A stretch of 64,000 nucleotides of DNA from Alphaproteobacteria bacterium (lineage in GTDB: Bacteria; Pseudomonadota; Alphaproteobacteria; Geminicoccales; Geminicoccaceae), in assembly GCA_026982705.1 (NCBI GenBank), contig JALSGP010000012.1:124001-188000 (forward strand), written 5' to 3'. The notes beneath the pieces are model-generated. The model made no database searches and was not told the origin of the DNA. It was given only the letters and a program-made list of their open reading frames with translations. Position 1 is the first letter of the stretch; the number at the start of each line of letters is the position of its first letter. A program made the translations under genes and the position numbers. Shown here piece after piece: positions 49,590 through 58,874 of this stretch.

Positions 49590-51779
49590 GTGAGCCGCCG
49601 ATCCCGCGTCGTGCCGGTGCTGGTACCGGTGCCGGTGGACGCGCCCTTCGACTATCTCTGGCCACACGCCGGCGAGCCGGTGCCCGGGTCGTGGGTGGAG
49701 GTCCCCTTCGGCCCGCGCCGGCTGGTGGGCATGGTGTGGCCCGGGCACGAGGGTGACCCGCCCGCCCGCCGCCGGCTGCGTCCCGTCGGCGATCCGGTGG
49801 ACCTGCCGCCGGCACCGCCCGACTTCCCCGCCTTCCTCGCCGCCGTCGCCCGCGAGACGCTGATCCCGCTGGGCGCGGTGCTGCGCCTCGCCGCCAGCGT
49901 CCCCGCCGCCTTCGCGCCACCCCCGGCGACCGTGGGCTATCGCCTCGCCGCCACGCCCGCGGAGCGACTCACGCCGGCGCGACGGCGGCTGGTGGCGGCG
50001 CTGGCCGGGGGAACGGTGCGGACGGCGGCGGAATTGCGCGCGGAGGCCGGCATCTCGACGGCGGTGCTGCGGGGGGCGGTGGCGGCCGGGCTGGTGGAAG
50101 CGGTGCCGCTGGAGCCGCCACCGCCGCCACCTCCCGATCCCGACCATGCGCCGCGGACCCTCGACCCCGCCCAGGCGAAAGCGGCAAGAGCGCTGGTGAC
50201 GGCGGTGCGGGCGGGCGGCCACCGCACCTTCCTGCTGGAGGGGGTGCCGGGTTCCGGCAAGACGGAAGTCTACTTCGAGGCGGTGGCGGAGGTGCTGCGC
50301 GGCGCCGGGCAGGTGCTGGTGCTGCTGCCGGAGATCCTGCTCTCCGCCCAATGGCTCGACCGCTTCCGTGCCCGCTTCGGCGTCGAACCCGCCGTCTGGC
50401 ACTCCGCCCTCACCCCGGCGCGGCGGCGCGATCTGTGGCGCGAGATCGCCCGCGGGCGGGTGCGGGTGGTGGTGGGGGCGCGCTCCGCCGTCTTCCTGCC
50501 GCTGCCCGAGCCGCGGCTGATCGTCGTCGACGAGGAGCAGGACTCCTCCTTCAAGCAGGAGGACGGTCCCCGCTACGACGCCCGCCGCGTCGCCCATCTG
50601 CGGGCGGAGGGTGCCGGCTGTCCGCTGGTGCGGGTCTCGGCGACGCCGGCGGTGGAGAGCGCCTGGCACGCCGGTCTCGTCCCTGGCTTCGCCCCGCCGG
50701 CACCGTGGGGGCTGCTGCGGCTGCCGCGGCGCCACGGACCGGCCCCGGAGCCGCGGGTGGAGGTGGTGGACCTCAGGGCCCGCCGCCCGCCGCGCGGGGC
50801 CTTCCTGGGACCCGATCTGCGCGCCGCCGTCGCCGCCACCCTCGAGCGGGACGGGCAGGTGCTGCTGTTCCTGAACCGGCGCGGCTATGCCCCGCTGGTG
50901 CTGTGCCGCGCCTGCGGCACCCGTCTGCGCTGTCCCAACTGCAGCGCCTGGCTGGTGCTCCACCGGCTGCGCCGACGGCTGCTCTGCCACCACTGCGCCT
51001 ATCGCGAGCCGGAGCCGGAGCACTGTCCCCGCTGCGGGGCGGTGGACGAACTCGCCCCCTGCGGTCCCGGTGTCGAGCGCATCGCCGAGGAGGTGCGGAC
51101 GCTGTGGCCGGAACGGCGTCTCGCCGTGGTCACCAGCGACACGGTGCCCACCGCCGCCCGCGCCGAGGCGCTGGTGCGGGCGGTGCTGGCGCGGGAGGTG
51201 GACCTGCTGGTGGGCACCCGCCTTCTGGCCAAGGGCCACCACTTCCCGGATCTGCTGCTGGTGGGGGTGGTGGACGCCGACCTCGGCCTCGGTGGCGACC
51301 TCCGGGCCGCCGAACGCAGCTTCCAGCTCCTGCGCCAGCTCGCCGGTCGCGCCGGCCGCGCCGGCCGGCCGGGGCGGGTGCTGATCCAGACCACCGACCC
51401 CGCCCATCCGGTGCTCGAGGCGCTGGCCGCCGGAGACTCCCTGCGCTTCTATCGGGCCGAGCTGGAGGAACGGCACGAGAGCGGCACGCCGCCCTTCGGC
51501 CGCCTCGCCGCCCTGGTGGTGGCGGGCCGGGAGGCGGAGGAGGTGCGCGAACATGCCCGCGCCCTCGCCCGGGCGGCGCCGGAGCGTGCGGACATCCGGG
51601 TGCTGGGCCCGGCGCCCGCCCCCCTCGCCCTCCTGCGCGGCCGCTATCGCGAGCGGCTGCTGGTGCGTGCCGCCCCCGAGGCCGACCTGCCGGCCTTCCT
51701 GCGCGACTGGCTCGGCCGCGTGCGCCTGCCCGGCCGGCTGCGCCTGGATGTGGACGTGGATCCCCAGAGCTTCCTCTGA
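49590..51779 (+). CDS. priA: Primosomal helicase PriA
   Basis: PriA restarts stalled replication forks by unwinding and loading the replisome. The 729-residue protein has a 3' DNA-binding domain, a winged helix, helicase lobe 1 with Walker A GVPGSGKTE (about 218-226), and motif II. Between the lobes is a zinc-binding region of eight cysteines (CRAC, CPNC, CHHC and CPRC pairs), followed by lobe 2 with RLLAKGHHFPDLLLVGVVDAD. Motif II reads DEEQ at 314-317 rather than the usual DEEH. The start is the GTG at 49590. The next gene begins 16 bases after its stop. Confidence 0.95.
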   Translation: MSRRSRVVPVLVPVPVDAPFDYLWPHAGEPVPGSWVEVPFGPRRLVGMVWPGHEGDPPARRRLRPVGDPVDLPPAPPDFPAFLAAVARETLIPLGAVLRLAASVPAAFAPPPATVGYRLAATPAERLTPARRRLVAALAGGTVRTAAELRAEAGISTAVLRGAVAAGLVEAVPLEPPPPPPPDPDHAPRTLDPAQAKAARALVTAVRAGGHRTFLLEGVPGSGKTEVYFEAVAEVLRGAGQVLVLLPEILLSAQWLDRFRARFGVEPAVWHSALTPARRRDLWREIARGRVRVVVGARSAVFLPLPEPRLIVVDEEQDSSFKQEDGPRYDARRVAHLRAEGAGCPLVRVSATPAVESAWHAGLVPGFAPPAPWGLLRLPRRHGPAPEPRVEVVDLRARRPPRGAFLGPDLRAAVAATLERDGQVLLFLNRRGYAPLVLCRACGTRLRCPNCSAWLVLHRLRRRLLCHHCAYREPEPEHCPRCGAVDELAPCGPGVERIAEEVRTLWPERRLAVVTSDTVPTAARAEALVRAVLAREVDLLVGTRLLAKGHHFPDLLLVGVVDADLGLGGDLRAAERSFQLLRQLAGRAGRAGRPGRVLIQTTDPAHPVLEALAAGDSLRFYRAELEERHESGTPPFGRLAALVVAGREAEEVREHARALARAAPERADIRVLGPAPAPLALLRGRYRERLLVRAAPEADLPAFLRDWLGRVRLPGRLRLDVDVDPQSFL

Positions 51780-51795
51780 GACGGGAGAATGCGGC

Positions 51796-52620
51796 GTGCG
51801 TCTCCGGATCACCACCTGGAACGTGAATTCCATCCGCATCCGCCTCGATCTGCTGGCGCGGGTGGTGGCCCACTGCCGCCCGGACGTGCTGTGCCTGCAG
51901 GAGACCAAGGTGGACAACGGGCGCTTTCCCTACGATGCCGTGCGCGCCCTCGGCTTTCCCCATATCCACGTGCACGGCCAGAAGACCTGGCACGGGGTGG
52001 CCACCCTGTCCAAATGGCCGCTCGCCGACGGTCGGGCACTCGCCTGGTGCGGGGTGGCGGACTGCCGCCACACCGTCTGCTTCCTGCCGGGCGCGCTGGA
52101 GCTGCACAATCTCTATGTCCCCGCCGGCGGCGACGTACCCGATCCCGAGATCAATCCCCGCTTCCGCCACAAGCTGGAGATGCTGGAGGCGCTGACCGGA
52201 TATTTCGTGGCCCGCCGCGGCGACGGCGCCCGTCTGCTGCTGGCGGGCGATCTCAACATCGCACCGCTGCCCACCGACGTCTGGAATCACCGGGCGCTGC
52301 TGAAGGTGGTCTCCCACACGCCGGTGGAGGTGGAGGCGCTGGAACGGCTCCGTCGCGCCTACGACTTCGTGGATGCGGTGCGCGCCCGCATCCCGCCCGA
52401 GGTGAAGGTGTTCACCTGGTGGTCCTACCGTGCGCGGGACTGGCGGAAGTCCAACCGCGGCCGGCGTCTCGACCACATCTGGCTGGCGCCGGCACTGGCG
52501 CCCCATCTGGTGGCGGTGGAGGTGTGGGCGGAGGCGCGCGGCTTCGACCGCCCCTCCGACCATGTGCCCGTGACCGTGGAGCTGGACCTGCCCGACGCCT
52601 GGTTCCATGGTGACGGCTGA
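51796..52620 (+). CDS. xthA: Exodeoxyribonuclease III (AP endonuclease)
   Basis: A 274-residue EEP-fold DNA repair enzyme. Key motifs are TTWNVNSIRIR, LCLQETKV with the metal-binding Glu, GDLNIAPLPTDVWN, TWWSYRARDWRKSNRGRRLDHIW and SDHVPV with the catalytic His-Asp environment. The GTG at 51796 gives the normal N terminus, with an ACGGGAGA sequence upstream. It follows priA by 16 bases and overlaps cbiB by 14 bases, so it may be cotranscribed with both although the functions differ. Confidence 0.94.
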   Translation: MRLRITTWNVNSIRIRLDLLARVVAHCRPDVLCLQETKVDNGRFPYDAVRALGFPHIHVHGQKTWHGVATLSKWPLADGRALAWCGVADCRHTVCFLPGALELHNLYVPAGGDVPDPEINPRFRHKLEMLEALTGYFVARRGDGARLLLAGDLNIAPLPTDVWNHRALLKVVSHTPVEVEALERLRRAYDFVDAVRARIPPEVKVFTWWSYRARDWRKSNRGRRLDHIWLAPALAPHLVAVEVWAEARGFDRPSDHVPVTVELDLPDAWFHGDG

Positions 52621-53584
52621 TCCGGAGTGGGTGTTCCTCGCCCTGACCTGGGCGCTGCTGCTGGACGCCGTGCTGGGCGATCCGCCGGCGCTGTGGTCGC
52701 GGATCCCCCATCCGGTGGTGTGGGTGGGACGCGCCATCGCGCGCGTGGAGCGGATCTGGGATCCCCTCCGCCACGATCCGCGGGAGAATCTGCGGGCCGG
52801 AGCCGCGGCCACCCTGGCGCTCGTCCTGGCGGCGGCGCTCACGGGCCTTCTCCTCCAGTCGCTGCTGCCCGACGGCGCCACGGGCGCCTTCCTCGCCGGC
52901 CTCCTGGCGTTCCCGCTGTTCGCCTGGCGCGGGCTCGTGGAGGCGGTGCGGGAGGTGGCACGGCGGCTGCCGGCGGATCCGGCGGCGGCGCGGCGGGCGC
53001 TGCGGGCGCTGGTGGGCCGCGATCCCGACCGGCTGGACGACGCCGGCGTGGCCCGGGCCGCCATCGAATCGCTGGCCGAGAACTTCGCCGATGCGGTGGT
53101 GGGGCCCTGGTTCTGGCTGGCGGTGGGGGGGCTGCCCGGCCTCTTCGCCTTCAAGACCGTCGACACCCTCGATTCCATGATCGGCTACCGCACGCCGCGG
53201 CACCTCCACTTCGGCCGCCTGGCCGCCCGTCTCGACGACGCCCTCGCCCGCATCCCCGCCCGCCTCGCCGCCGTCCTGATCGTGCTGGCGACGCTGGTGG
53301 TGCGGGAGGCACGACCGGGGCCGGCGGTCGGGACCATCCGCCGCGACGCCCGCCGCCACCGTTCCCCCAATGCCGGCTATCCGGAGGCGGCGGTGGCGGG
53401 CGCGCTGGGTCTGCGCCTCGCCGGCCCCCGCGCCTATCACGGCGTGCTGGAACACGAGCCCTGGATCGGCGACGGCCGGGCCGAGGCGACGGTGGCCGAC
53501 ATGGAACGGGCGCTGCGGCTGGTGGGGGCCGCCTGGGCGCTGCTCACCCTCGCCACCGCCCTCACCGCCCTGCTGCTGCGCTGA
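52607..53584 (+). CDS. cbiB: Adenosylcobinamide-phosphate synthase CbiB/CobD
   Basis: This membrane enzyme attaches aminopropanol (phosphate) to adenosylcobyric acid, forming the nucleotide-loop precursor of cobalamin. The 325-residue protein has several membrane helices and the family blocks [39 protein letters not shown] and [14 protein letters not shown]. The ATG at 52607 is inside the end of xthA. It converges with cobQ, overlapping by 23 bases. It acts immediately after CobQ in the pathway. Confidence 0.94.
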   Translation: MVTADPEWVFLALTWALLLDAVLGDPPALWSRIPHPVVWVGRAIARVERIWDPLRHDPRENLRAGAAATLALVLAAALTGLLLQSLLPDGATGAFLAGLLAFPLFAWRGLVEAVREVARRLPADPAAARRALRALVGRDPDRLDDAGVARAAIESLAENFADAVVGPWFWLAVGGLPGLFAFKTVDTLDSMIGYRTPRHLHFGRLAARLDDALARIPARLAAVLIVLATLVVREARPGPAVGTIRRDARRHRSPNAGYPEAAVAGALGLRLAGPRAYHGVLEHEPWIGDGRAEATVADMERALRLVGAAWALLTLATALTALLLR

Positions 53585-55040
53585 GGGCGAGGGCGTGGAG
53601 CCGCTCCAGGTCGAGGGCGGCGGCGAGATGATCCGCCAGCCGGTCCAGCACCCGCTCCACCTCCGCCTCCCAGACGAGATCGGAGGGGGCGGCGCCGAGT
53701 TCCGCGAGGAAGCGGCGGCGGAAGGCGTCGCCGGCGAAGAGCCCGTGGAGATAGGTGCCCAGGACGCGTCCGCAGGCGCTCACCGCCCCCTCCGGGCGGC
53801 CGTCCAGGTCGAGGAAGGGACGGGCCCGGTCCGGCCCCTCGGTGGTGCCGAGGTGGATCTCGTAGCCGTCCACCGGCACGTCGCGTAGGCGGTCGTGCCC
53901 GCGCACCGCCCGCACCGTCTTGGCCGGCCGCAGACGGGTCTCCACGTCCAGCAGGCCGAGACCGGGGGAGGTGCCGGGCGGCCCCTCCAGCCCCTCGGGA
54001 TCGTGGATCGCGCGGCCCAGCATCTGATAGCCGCCGCAGAGCCCGAGGATGCGGCCGCCGCGGCGGCGGTGGACGTGGAGCTCGTGGTGGAAGCCCGCCT
54101 CCACCAGCGCCGCCAGATCGGCCCGCGTCGCCTTGCTGCCGGGCAGGATCACGAGATCGGTGGCCGGGTCCAGCGACCGGTCCGGCGTCACCAGTTCGAG
54201 GCTCACACCGGGTTCGGCGGCGAGGGGATCGAGGTCGTCGAAATTGGCGATGCGCGGCAGGTCCACCACGGCGATCCGCAGCGCCGCCCCGGTCCGCGGG
54301 CGGCCGTGTCCGGCGAGGCCCAGCCGGTCCTCGGCCGGCAGCCGCGCCGCCTCGGGGAACCAGGGGACGATGCCGAGGCAGGGCAGTCCCGTTCCGGCCT
54401 CGACGATGGGCACCGCCGGGCGGAAGAGGGCGACATCGCCTCGGAAGCCGTTGGCGATCCAGCCACGCAGCAGGCGACGGTCGGCCGCGTCGAGCAGCGC
54501 CACGGTCCCCACCACCGCCGCCAGCAGTCCGCCGCGGGAGACGTCCCCCACCAGCACCACCGGCACGCCGGCGGCGGTGGCGAAGCCCATGTTGGCCACG
54601 TCCACCGCCCGCAGATTGGCCTCGGCGGCACCGCCGGCGCCTTCCACCAGCACCAGGTCGAAGCGGTGCCGCAGATCCGCGAAGCAGGCGAGGATCTCCG
54701 GCAGGATCTCCGCGCGCAGCCGGTAGTAGTCGCGCGCCCGGAGCGATCCCCGCCGGCGGCCCCGCACCACCAGCTGGGCGCCGGTCTCGCCCTCCGGCTT
54801 GAGGAGCACCGGGTTCATGGCTACCTCCGGCGGGATGCCGGCGGCGCGGGCCTGCAGCGCCTGGGCGCGACCGATCTCGCCGCCGGCGGCGGGGGCGGCG
54901 TTGTTGGACATGTTCTGGGGCTTGAAGGGCGCCACCCGCAGCCCGGCGCGGGCATAGGCCCGGCAGAGGCCGGCCACGATCAGCGATTTGCCCACGTGCG
55001 AGGCGGTGCCCTGGAACATCAGGGCGGCGGCGGGCGCCAT
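53562..55040 (-). CDS. cobQ: Cobyric acid synthase CobQ/CbiP
   Basis: Amidates four side chains of adenosylcobyrinic a,c-diamide using glutamine and ATP. The 492-residue protein has an N-terminal P-loop-like dethiobiotin-synthetase fold ([11 protein letters not shown]) with [10 protein letters not shown]. The C-terminal triad-type glutaminase has its nucleophile in [10 protein letters not shown] and a later histidine in GTYLHGLF. It is 6 bases downstream of cobO on the same strand. The start is the ATG at 55040. Confidence 0.95.
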   Translation of the reverse strand: MAPAAALMFQGTASHVGKSLIVAGLCRAYARAGLRVAPFKPQNMSNNAAPAAGGEIGRAQALQARAAGIPPEVAMNPVLLKPEGETGAQLVVRGRRRGSLRARDYYRLRAEILPEILACFADLRHRFDLVLVEGAGGAAEANLRAVDVANMGFATAAGVPVVLVGDVSRGGLLAAVVGTVALLDAADRRLLRGWIANGFRGDVALFRPAVPIVEAGTGLPCLGIVPWFPEAARLPAEDRLGLAGHGRPRTGAALRIAVVDLPRIANFDDLDPLAAEPGVSLELVTPDRSLDPATDLVILPGSKATRADLAALVEAGFHHELHVHRRRGGRILGLCGGYQMLGRAIHDPEGLEGPPGTSPGLGLLDVETRLRPAKTVRAVRGHDRLRDVPVDGYEIHLGTTEGPDRARPFLDLDGRPEGAVSACGRVLGTYLHGLFAGDAFRRRFLAELGAAPSDLVWEAEVERVLDRLADHLAAALDLERLHALALSAAAGR

Positions 55041-55046
55041 GGCGGC

Positions 55047-55655
55047 TCAGTACTCGATGCCGGCCTGGGCGCCGATGCCGGCCCGGAAGGGATGCTTGAT
55101 CTCCGTCATCTCGGTGACGAGATCGGCGGCCTCGATCAGCGCCGGCGGCGCATTGCGTCCCGTCACCACCACGTGGAGGTCCGGCCGGCGCGCGGCCAGC
55201 ACCGCCAGCACCTCCTCCACCGGCAGATAGCCGTAACGCAGCACGATGTTGAGCTCGTCCAGCACCACCAGATGGAAGTCGGGGGCTGCGAGCATCCGGC
55301 GGGCCTCGTCGAGGGCGGCACGGGCGGCGCGGACGTCGCGCTCGCGGTCCTGGGTCTCCCAGGTGAAGCCCTCGCCCATCACCCGGATCTCCACGAGATC
55401 CGGGAACCGCTCCAGAAAGCGCCGCTCGCCGGTCTCCCGCCGGCCCTTGACGAACTGGACGATGCCCACCCGGCGGCCGTGGCCGAGGGTGCGCAGGACC
55501 AGGCCGAAGGCGGCGGTGGTCTTGCCCTTGCCGCGACCGGTGTGGACGAGGAGCAGGCCCTTGCGGCCGGTGCGGGCGGCGTAGAGCCGGTCCTTCACCG
55601 CCTTGATGCGGGCCTTCTTCTCCCGGTGGCGACGGGCCTCCTCCGTCTCCTGCAC
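55047..55655 (-). CDS. cobO: Cob(I)yrinic acid a,c-diamide adenosyltransferase
   Basis: An ATP:corrinoid adenosyltransferase of the CobO/BtuR family. The P-loop is in TGRGKGKTTAAFGL near 39-52, followed by VGIVQFVKG, LVVLDELNIVLRYGYL and VVTGRNAP. The GTG at 55655 is preceded by GGAGGGGAGGAAGG and gives 202 residues. Its product feeds CobQ encoded immediately downstream. I found no B12-box or cobalamin riboswitch pattern upstream. Confidence 0.94.
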   Translation of the reverse strand: MQETEEARRHREKKARIKAVKDRLYAARTGRKGLLLVHTGRGKGKTTAAFGLVLRTLGHGRRVGIVQFVKGRRETGERRFLERFPDLVEIRVMGEGFTWETQDRERDVRAARAALDEARRMLAAPDFHLVVLDELNIVLRYGYLPVEEVLAVLAARRPDLHVVVTGRNAPPALIEAADLVTEMTEIKHPFRAGIGAQAGIEY

Positions 55656-55681
55656 GCGCCTTCCTCCCCTCCGGCCGGACC

Positions 55682-57028
55682 TCAGCGGGCCGGCACGTCC
55701 AGCGGCATGGTCGCCACGTCGCCCAGCAGGGCCACCAGCGGCTGTGGCTGGGCGCCGCCCAGGACCATGCCGCCGGTGATGCGCAGATCCGCCTGCACCC
55801 GTCCCTCGCGGACGGTGGCGAGACCCATGGCCACCGGTGCGGCGAGGGACTGCTGGATCTGGGGATCCTCCACCAGATCGAGGGGGATGTCGAGGCGCAG
55901 CCGTCCCTCCAGCAGATCCAGCCAGTCGGCGACGGTACGGAGATCGCGCCTCGGGGCCGGCCAGCCGACGTCGAGGTCGACGACGGCACGGCGTCCCTCG
56001 AACGCGAAGGTCCCCGTGATGGTCAGCCGGCCCGGGCGAGCGAACAGATCGCGGGCCATCTCTCGTTCCGGACTCCCGGCGGCCTCCGGTCCCGGGGCCG
56101 GCGCCAGCGGATCCGACGTCTCGGAGAATTCGATCAGACGGCGCAGGGCCCGCATGCTCATCCCCTCGAGGGTGAAATCGAAGCCGATCCGTCCCGGCCC
56201 CACCGGCTCCTCGTCGGGAAGGAGGATCCGGGCGAAGGCGAAATCGAGACCGAAGGCGAGACGGACGCGGCCATCCTCCAGGGCGCGGCTGCCGCCGTTC
56301 AGCCGGAAGGGCCCCACCACCATCTCGGTGGTTCCCTCGGCCTCGCGCACGGACAGATTCGCGCCGGCACCGCCCACTTCCGCGTATCCCAGCAGCGGCC
56401 GGCCCCGATGGTAGCGGAGCGTCTCGAAGCGGACGTCCACCGGCTCCAGTTCGAGATCGAACCGGGTCTCCTCGTCCCGACCCCACATCCGCCCGAAGTG
56501 CATCCGCACCCCACCCGCGAACCGCTCGCCGGGGCCGAAGTCGAGGGTGAAGGCGATCCGGCTCGCCCCGATCTCCCCCGTGACGTCGGGATCGTCGACG
56601 CTGAAGGGCGGCAGGCGCAGCTCGCCGTCCCAGCGCCCCTGCCCGTCCAGGGTCACGTCGAGGACCAGATCGCGATAGTCCGGCAGCAGGGCCTCGAGGA
56701 CCGCCCGGACGTCCGGCGACAGCCGTGCCACATCGAGGCGGGTGGTGACGCGCACGCCCGTCACCGTCTCACGCACCGCGTGGACCAGCGGCACCGGCAT
56801 GGTCGACCCGAAGAGGTCCACCACCAGATCGCTGGTGGCGCGTGCGCCGCCCGGCGCCGGCTCCCACTCCCGCGGTTCGGCCCGAGTGGCATCCCCGGGG
56901 CCGGAGCGCAGCAGCCAGGCGAGCCGGTCGAGGAAGGTCTCGAAGGTGGTCCGCAGCGATGCGGCCCCCGCCTCCCCGATCCCCACGAGGAGCAGGACCA
57001 GCGCTCCGACGACGACGCGATGCCCCAT
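55682..57028 (-). CDS. Exported protein of unknown function, possibly YdgA/DUF945-like
   Basis: A 448-residue protein starting with a clear signal peptide (MGHRVVVGALVLLLVGIGEAGAA). The rest is dominated by alternating beta strands such as RVTTRLDVARL, DVTLDGQGRW and LTITGTFAFEGRRAVVDLDV, with short helices. It contains LEGMSMRALRRLIEFSETSDP and a late membrane-proximal QQSLAAPVAMGLATVREG. The pattern recalls the YdgA/DUF945 family, but I am not sure. It starts 77 bases after bluB and ends 26 bases before cobO on the same strand. Any part in cobalamin metabolism is not supported by sequence. Confidence 0.45.
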   Translation of the reverse strand: MGHRVVVGALVLLLVGIGEAGAASLRTTFETFLDRLAWLLRSGPGDATRAEPREWEPAPGGARATSDLVVDLFGSTMPVPLVHAVRETVTGVRVTTRLDVARLSPDVRAVLEALLPDYRDLVLDVTLDGQGRWDGELRLPPFSVDDPDVTGEIGASRIAFTLDFGPGERFAGGVRMHFGRMWGRDEETRFDLELEPVDVRFETLRYHRGRPLLGYAEVGGAGANLSVREAEGTTEMVVGPFRLNGGSRALEDGRVRLAFGLDFAFARILLPDEEPVGPGRIGFDFTLEGMSMRALRRLIEFSETSDPLAPAPGPEAAGSPEREMARDLFARPGRLTITGTFAFEGRRAVVDLDVGWPAPRRDLRTVADWLDLLEGRLRLDIPLDLVEDPQIQQSLAAPVAMGLATVREGRVQADLRITGGMVLGGAQPQPLVALLGDVATMPLDVPAR

Positions 57029-57105
57029 GGTCGCCTCCTCCGCCCCACGGCCCCGTCCACGAGCCTACGCACCGGCCGCGCCCGCCGCAAGCACCGCCCG
57101 CCTGC

Positions 57106-57738
57106 TCAGCGTCTGAGGATGCGCGCGGAGAGCGGGGTGCGCGTCTGCCAGCCGGCGCGCTCCAGCTCGGGATCGAGATGCTCCTCCTCCGGCCGGCCGA
57201 GGCAGAGCCAGGCGACGAAACGCCAGCCCGCCGGCACCGCCAGCAGGGCGCGGACCGTCTCCGGCTCCAGGATGGAGACCCAGCCGAGGCCGAGACCGCG
57301 GGCGCGGGCGGCGAGCCAGAGCTGACCGATGGCCAGCACCACCGACCAGACCAGGGTCTCCGGCATGGTGGGCCGCCCGAGGCCGTGGCCCTGTTTCGTG
57401 GTCTCGTCGCAGAAGACGGCAATCTGCACCGGTGCCCGGTCCAGCCCCTCCAGCTTGAGGCGGGCATAGAGGGCGGCCCGCTCGCCGCGATAGCCGGCGA
57501 GCGCCCGGGCGTTGACCGCGAGGAAGTGCTCCCGCACCCGCCGGCGCAGCGCCGCGTCGTCCACCAGGACGAAACGCCAGGGCTGGGCGTTGCCCACGGA
57601 AGGGGCGAGATCGGCGAGGTGGAGCAGTTCCTCCACCAGGACCGGCGGCACCGGATCCGGACGGAAACGGCGCACGTCGCGGCGCCAGCGGAAGAGCTCC
57701 ACGAGCGTGGCGAAGAAGGCGTCGTCGAAACGGGGCAC
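57106..57738 (-). CDS. bluB: 5,6-dimethylbenzimidazole synthase BluB
   Basis: BluB is a nitroreductase-fold flavin enzyme that cannibalises reduced FMN to make dimethylbenzimidazole, the lower ligand of cobalamin. The 210-residue protein has RRDVRRFRPDPVPP at the start, APSVGNAQPWRFVLV as the FMN region and RARGLGLGWVSILEP near the end, all characteristic of BluB rather than general nitroreductases. The first gene of the bluB-(unknown)-cobO-cobQ run on this strand. It indicates aerobic-type cobalamin with a DMB lower ligand. Confidence 0.92.
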   Translation of the reverse strand: MPRFDDAFFATLVELFRWRRDVRRFRPDPVPPVLVEELLHLADLAPSVGNAQPWRFVLVDDAALRRRVREHFLAVNARALAGYRGERAALYARLKLEGLDRAPVQIAVFCDETTKQGHGLGRPTMPETLVWSVVLAIGQLWLAARARGLGLGWVSILEPETVRALLAVPAGWRFVAWLCLGRPEEEHLDPELERAGWQTRTPLSARILRR

Positions 57739-57875
57739 GCGACGTTCCCCCGGACCGCCTCCCGCAAAGCCGATTCCCGCCGCCGCGGCAAGTCCCGGGA
57801 CGCCCCTGCGCTTGCGCCCGTGGGAGGGTGCCGCTAGGGCAGTCGCGGCCCGTCACCCTGATCTCCGGGTGGACC

Positions 57876-58874
57876 ATGCTGGAGATGCCCTTCGAACTGC
57901 CCCCGGCGGGCGAGTGCTGCCGCGTCGCCGAGGGCGTGTGGTGGTTCCGGCTGCCCCTGCCCTACGTGCTGGACCACGTGGACCTCTATCTGCTGGAGGG
58001 CGACGGCGAGCGCGTGCTGGTGGACACCGGCCACGCCGACGGGACCACCCAGCGGCTGCTGGCGCAGGTGCTGGGCGAGCGGCTGGACCGCATCCTCGTC
58101 ACCCACTTCCACCCGGATCACGTGGGCAATGCCGGCCATCTCGCCGCCCGCTACGGGGCGGCCCTGTCGATGCCGCGCCCCGAATGGGCGATGGCGCGGA
58201 TGCTGGCGTTCGAGAGCGACGAGGCCTGGGGGGCGGCCCTCGCCGCCTACGACCGGCTCCTGGGCGTCGAGAGCGAGCTGGCCCGCCGCCGCCTCGCCCT
58301 CGGCAACACCTTCGCCCGCGCCGTGACGGCGCCGCCCGGCAGTTTCCGCGATCTGCACGATGGCGAGACGGTGATCCTGGCCGGGATCGCCTTCCGGATC
58401 ATGCGGATGGGCGGTCACGCCCCGGCCCACGCCGCCCTCTACGACCGCGGCCGACGGCTGCTGCTGGCCGGCGACCAGATCCTGCCCGAGATCAGCCCCG
58501 TGGTGGGCTGCTGGCCCGACGAGCCGGAGAGCGATCCGCTGAGCGCCTACCTCGCCTCCCTGGACCGGCTCGCCGGCCTGCCGGAGGACGTGCTGGTGCT
58601 GCCCGGCCACGGGCGTCCCTTCCGGGGCCTGCACGCCCGCATCGACGCCGTCCGCGCCCACCACGAGGCCCGGCTCGCCCGTGCCCTGGACCTGTGCCGC
58701 GACTGGGCGACGCCGGCGGAGGTGGCCTTCGCCCTCTTCGACCGGCCGCTGGACGAGACCACCGTCGCCTTCGCCCTGGCCGAGGCGCTGGCCCACCTCA
58801 ACCACCTCCACCGGCGGGGGGACCTCGAGCGGGAGAGCGGCGCCGACGGCGCCTGGCGCTTCAGGCGGAGATGA
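57876..58874 (+). CDS. Metallo-beta-lactamase-fold hydrolase
   Basis: A 332-residue MBL-fold protein with the metal motif THFHPDHVG (H-x-H-x-D-H), a later metal-ligand histidine in GGHAPAH, LLAGDQILP and LPGHGRPF. The C-terminal helical region (about 260-320) resembles members annotated as glyoxalase-II-like or with a winged-helix-type tail. I use the ATG at 57876; a GTG at 57828 is possible. Its substrate is unknown. The gene converges with the diguanylate cyclase gene, overlapping it by 14 bases. Confidence 0.82.
   Translation: MLEMPFELPPAGECCRVAEGVWWFRLPLPYVLDHVDLYLLEGDGERVLVDTGHADGTTQRLLAQVLGERLDRILVTHFHPDHVGNAGHLAARYGAALSMPRPEWAMARMLAFESDEAWGAALAAYDRLLGVESELARRRLALGNTFARAVTAPPGSFRDLHDGETVILAGIAFRIMRMGGHAPAHAALYDRGRRLLLAGDQILPEISPVVGCWPDEPESDPLSAYLASLDRLAGLPEDVLVLPGHGRPFRGLHARIDAVRAHHEARLARALDLCRDWATPAEVAFALFDRPLDETTVAFALAEALAHLNHLHRRGDLERESGADGAWRFRRR

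Noticed and set aside
57739-57875. Possible cobalamin riboswitch upstream of bluB
   Set aside because: I could not find a B12-box-like conserved segment or the expected helices in this short gap on the minus strand.
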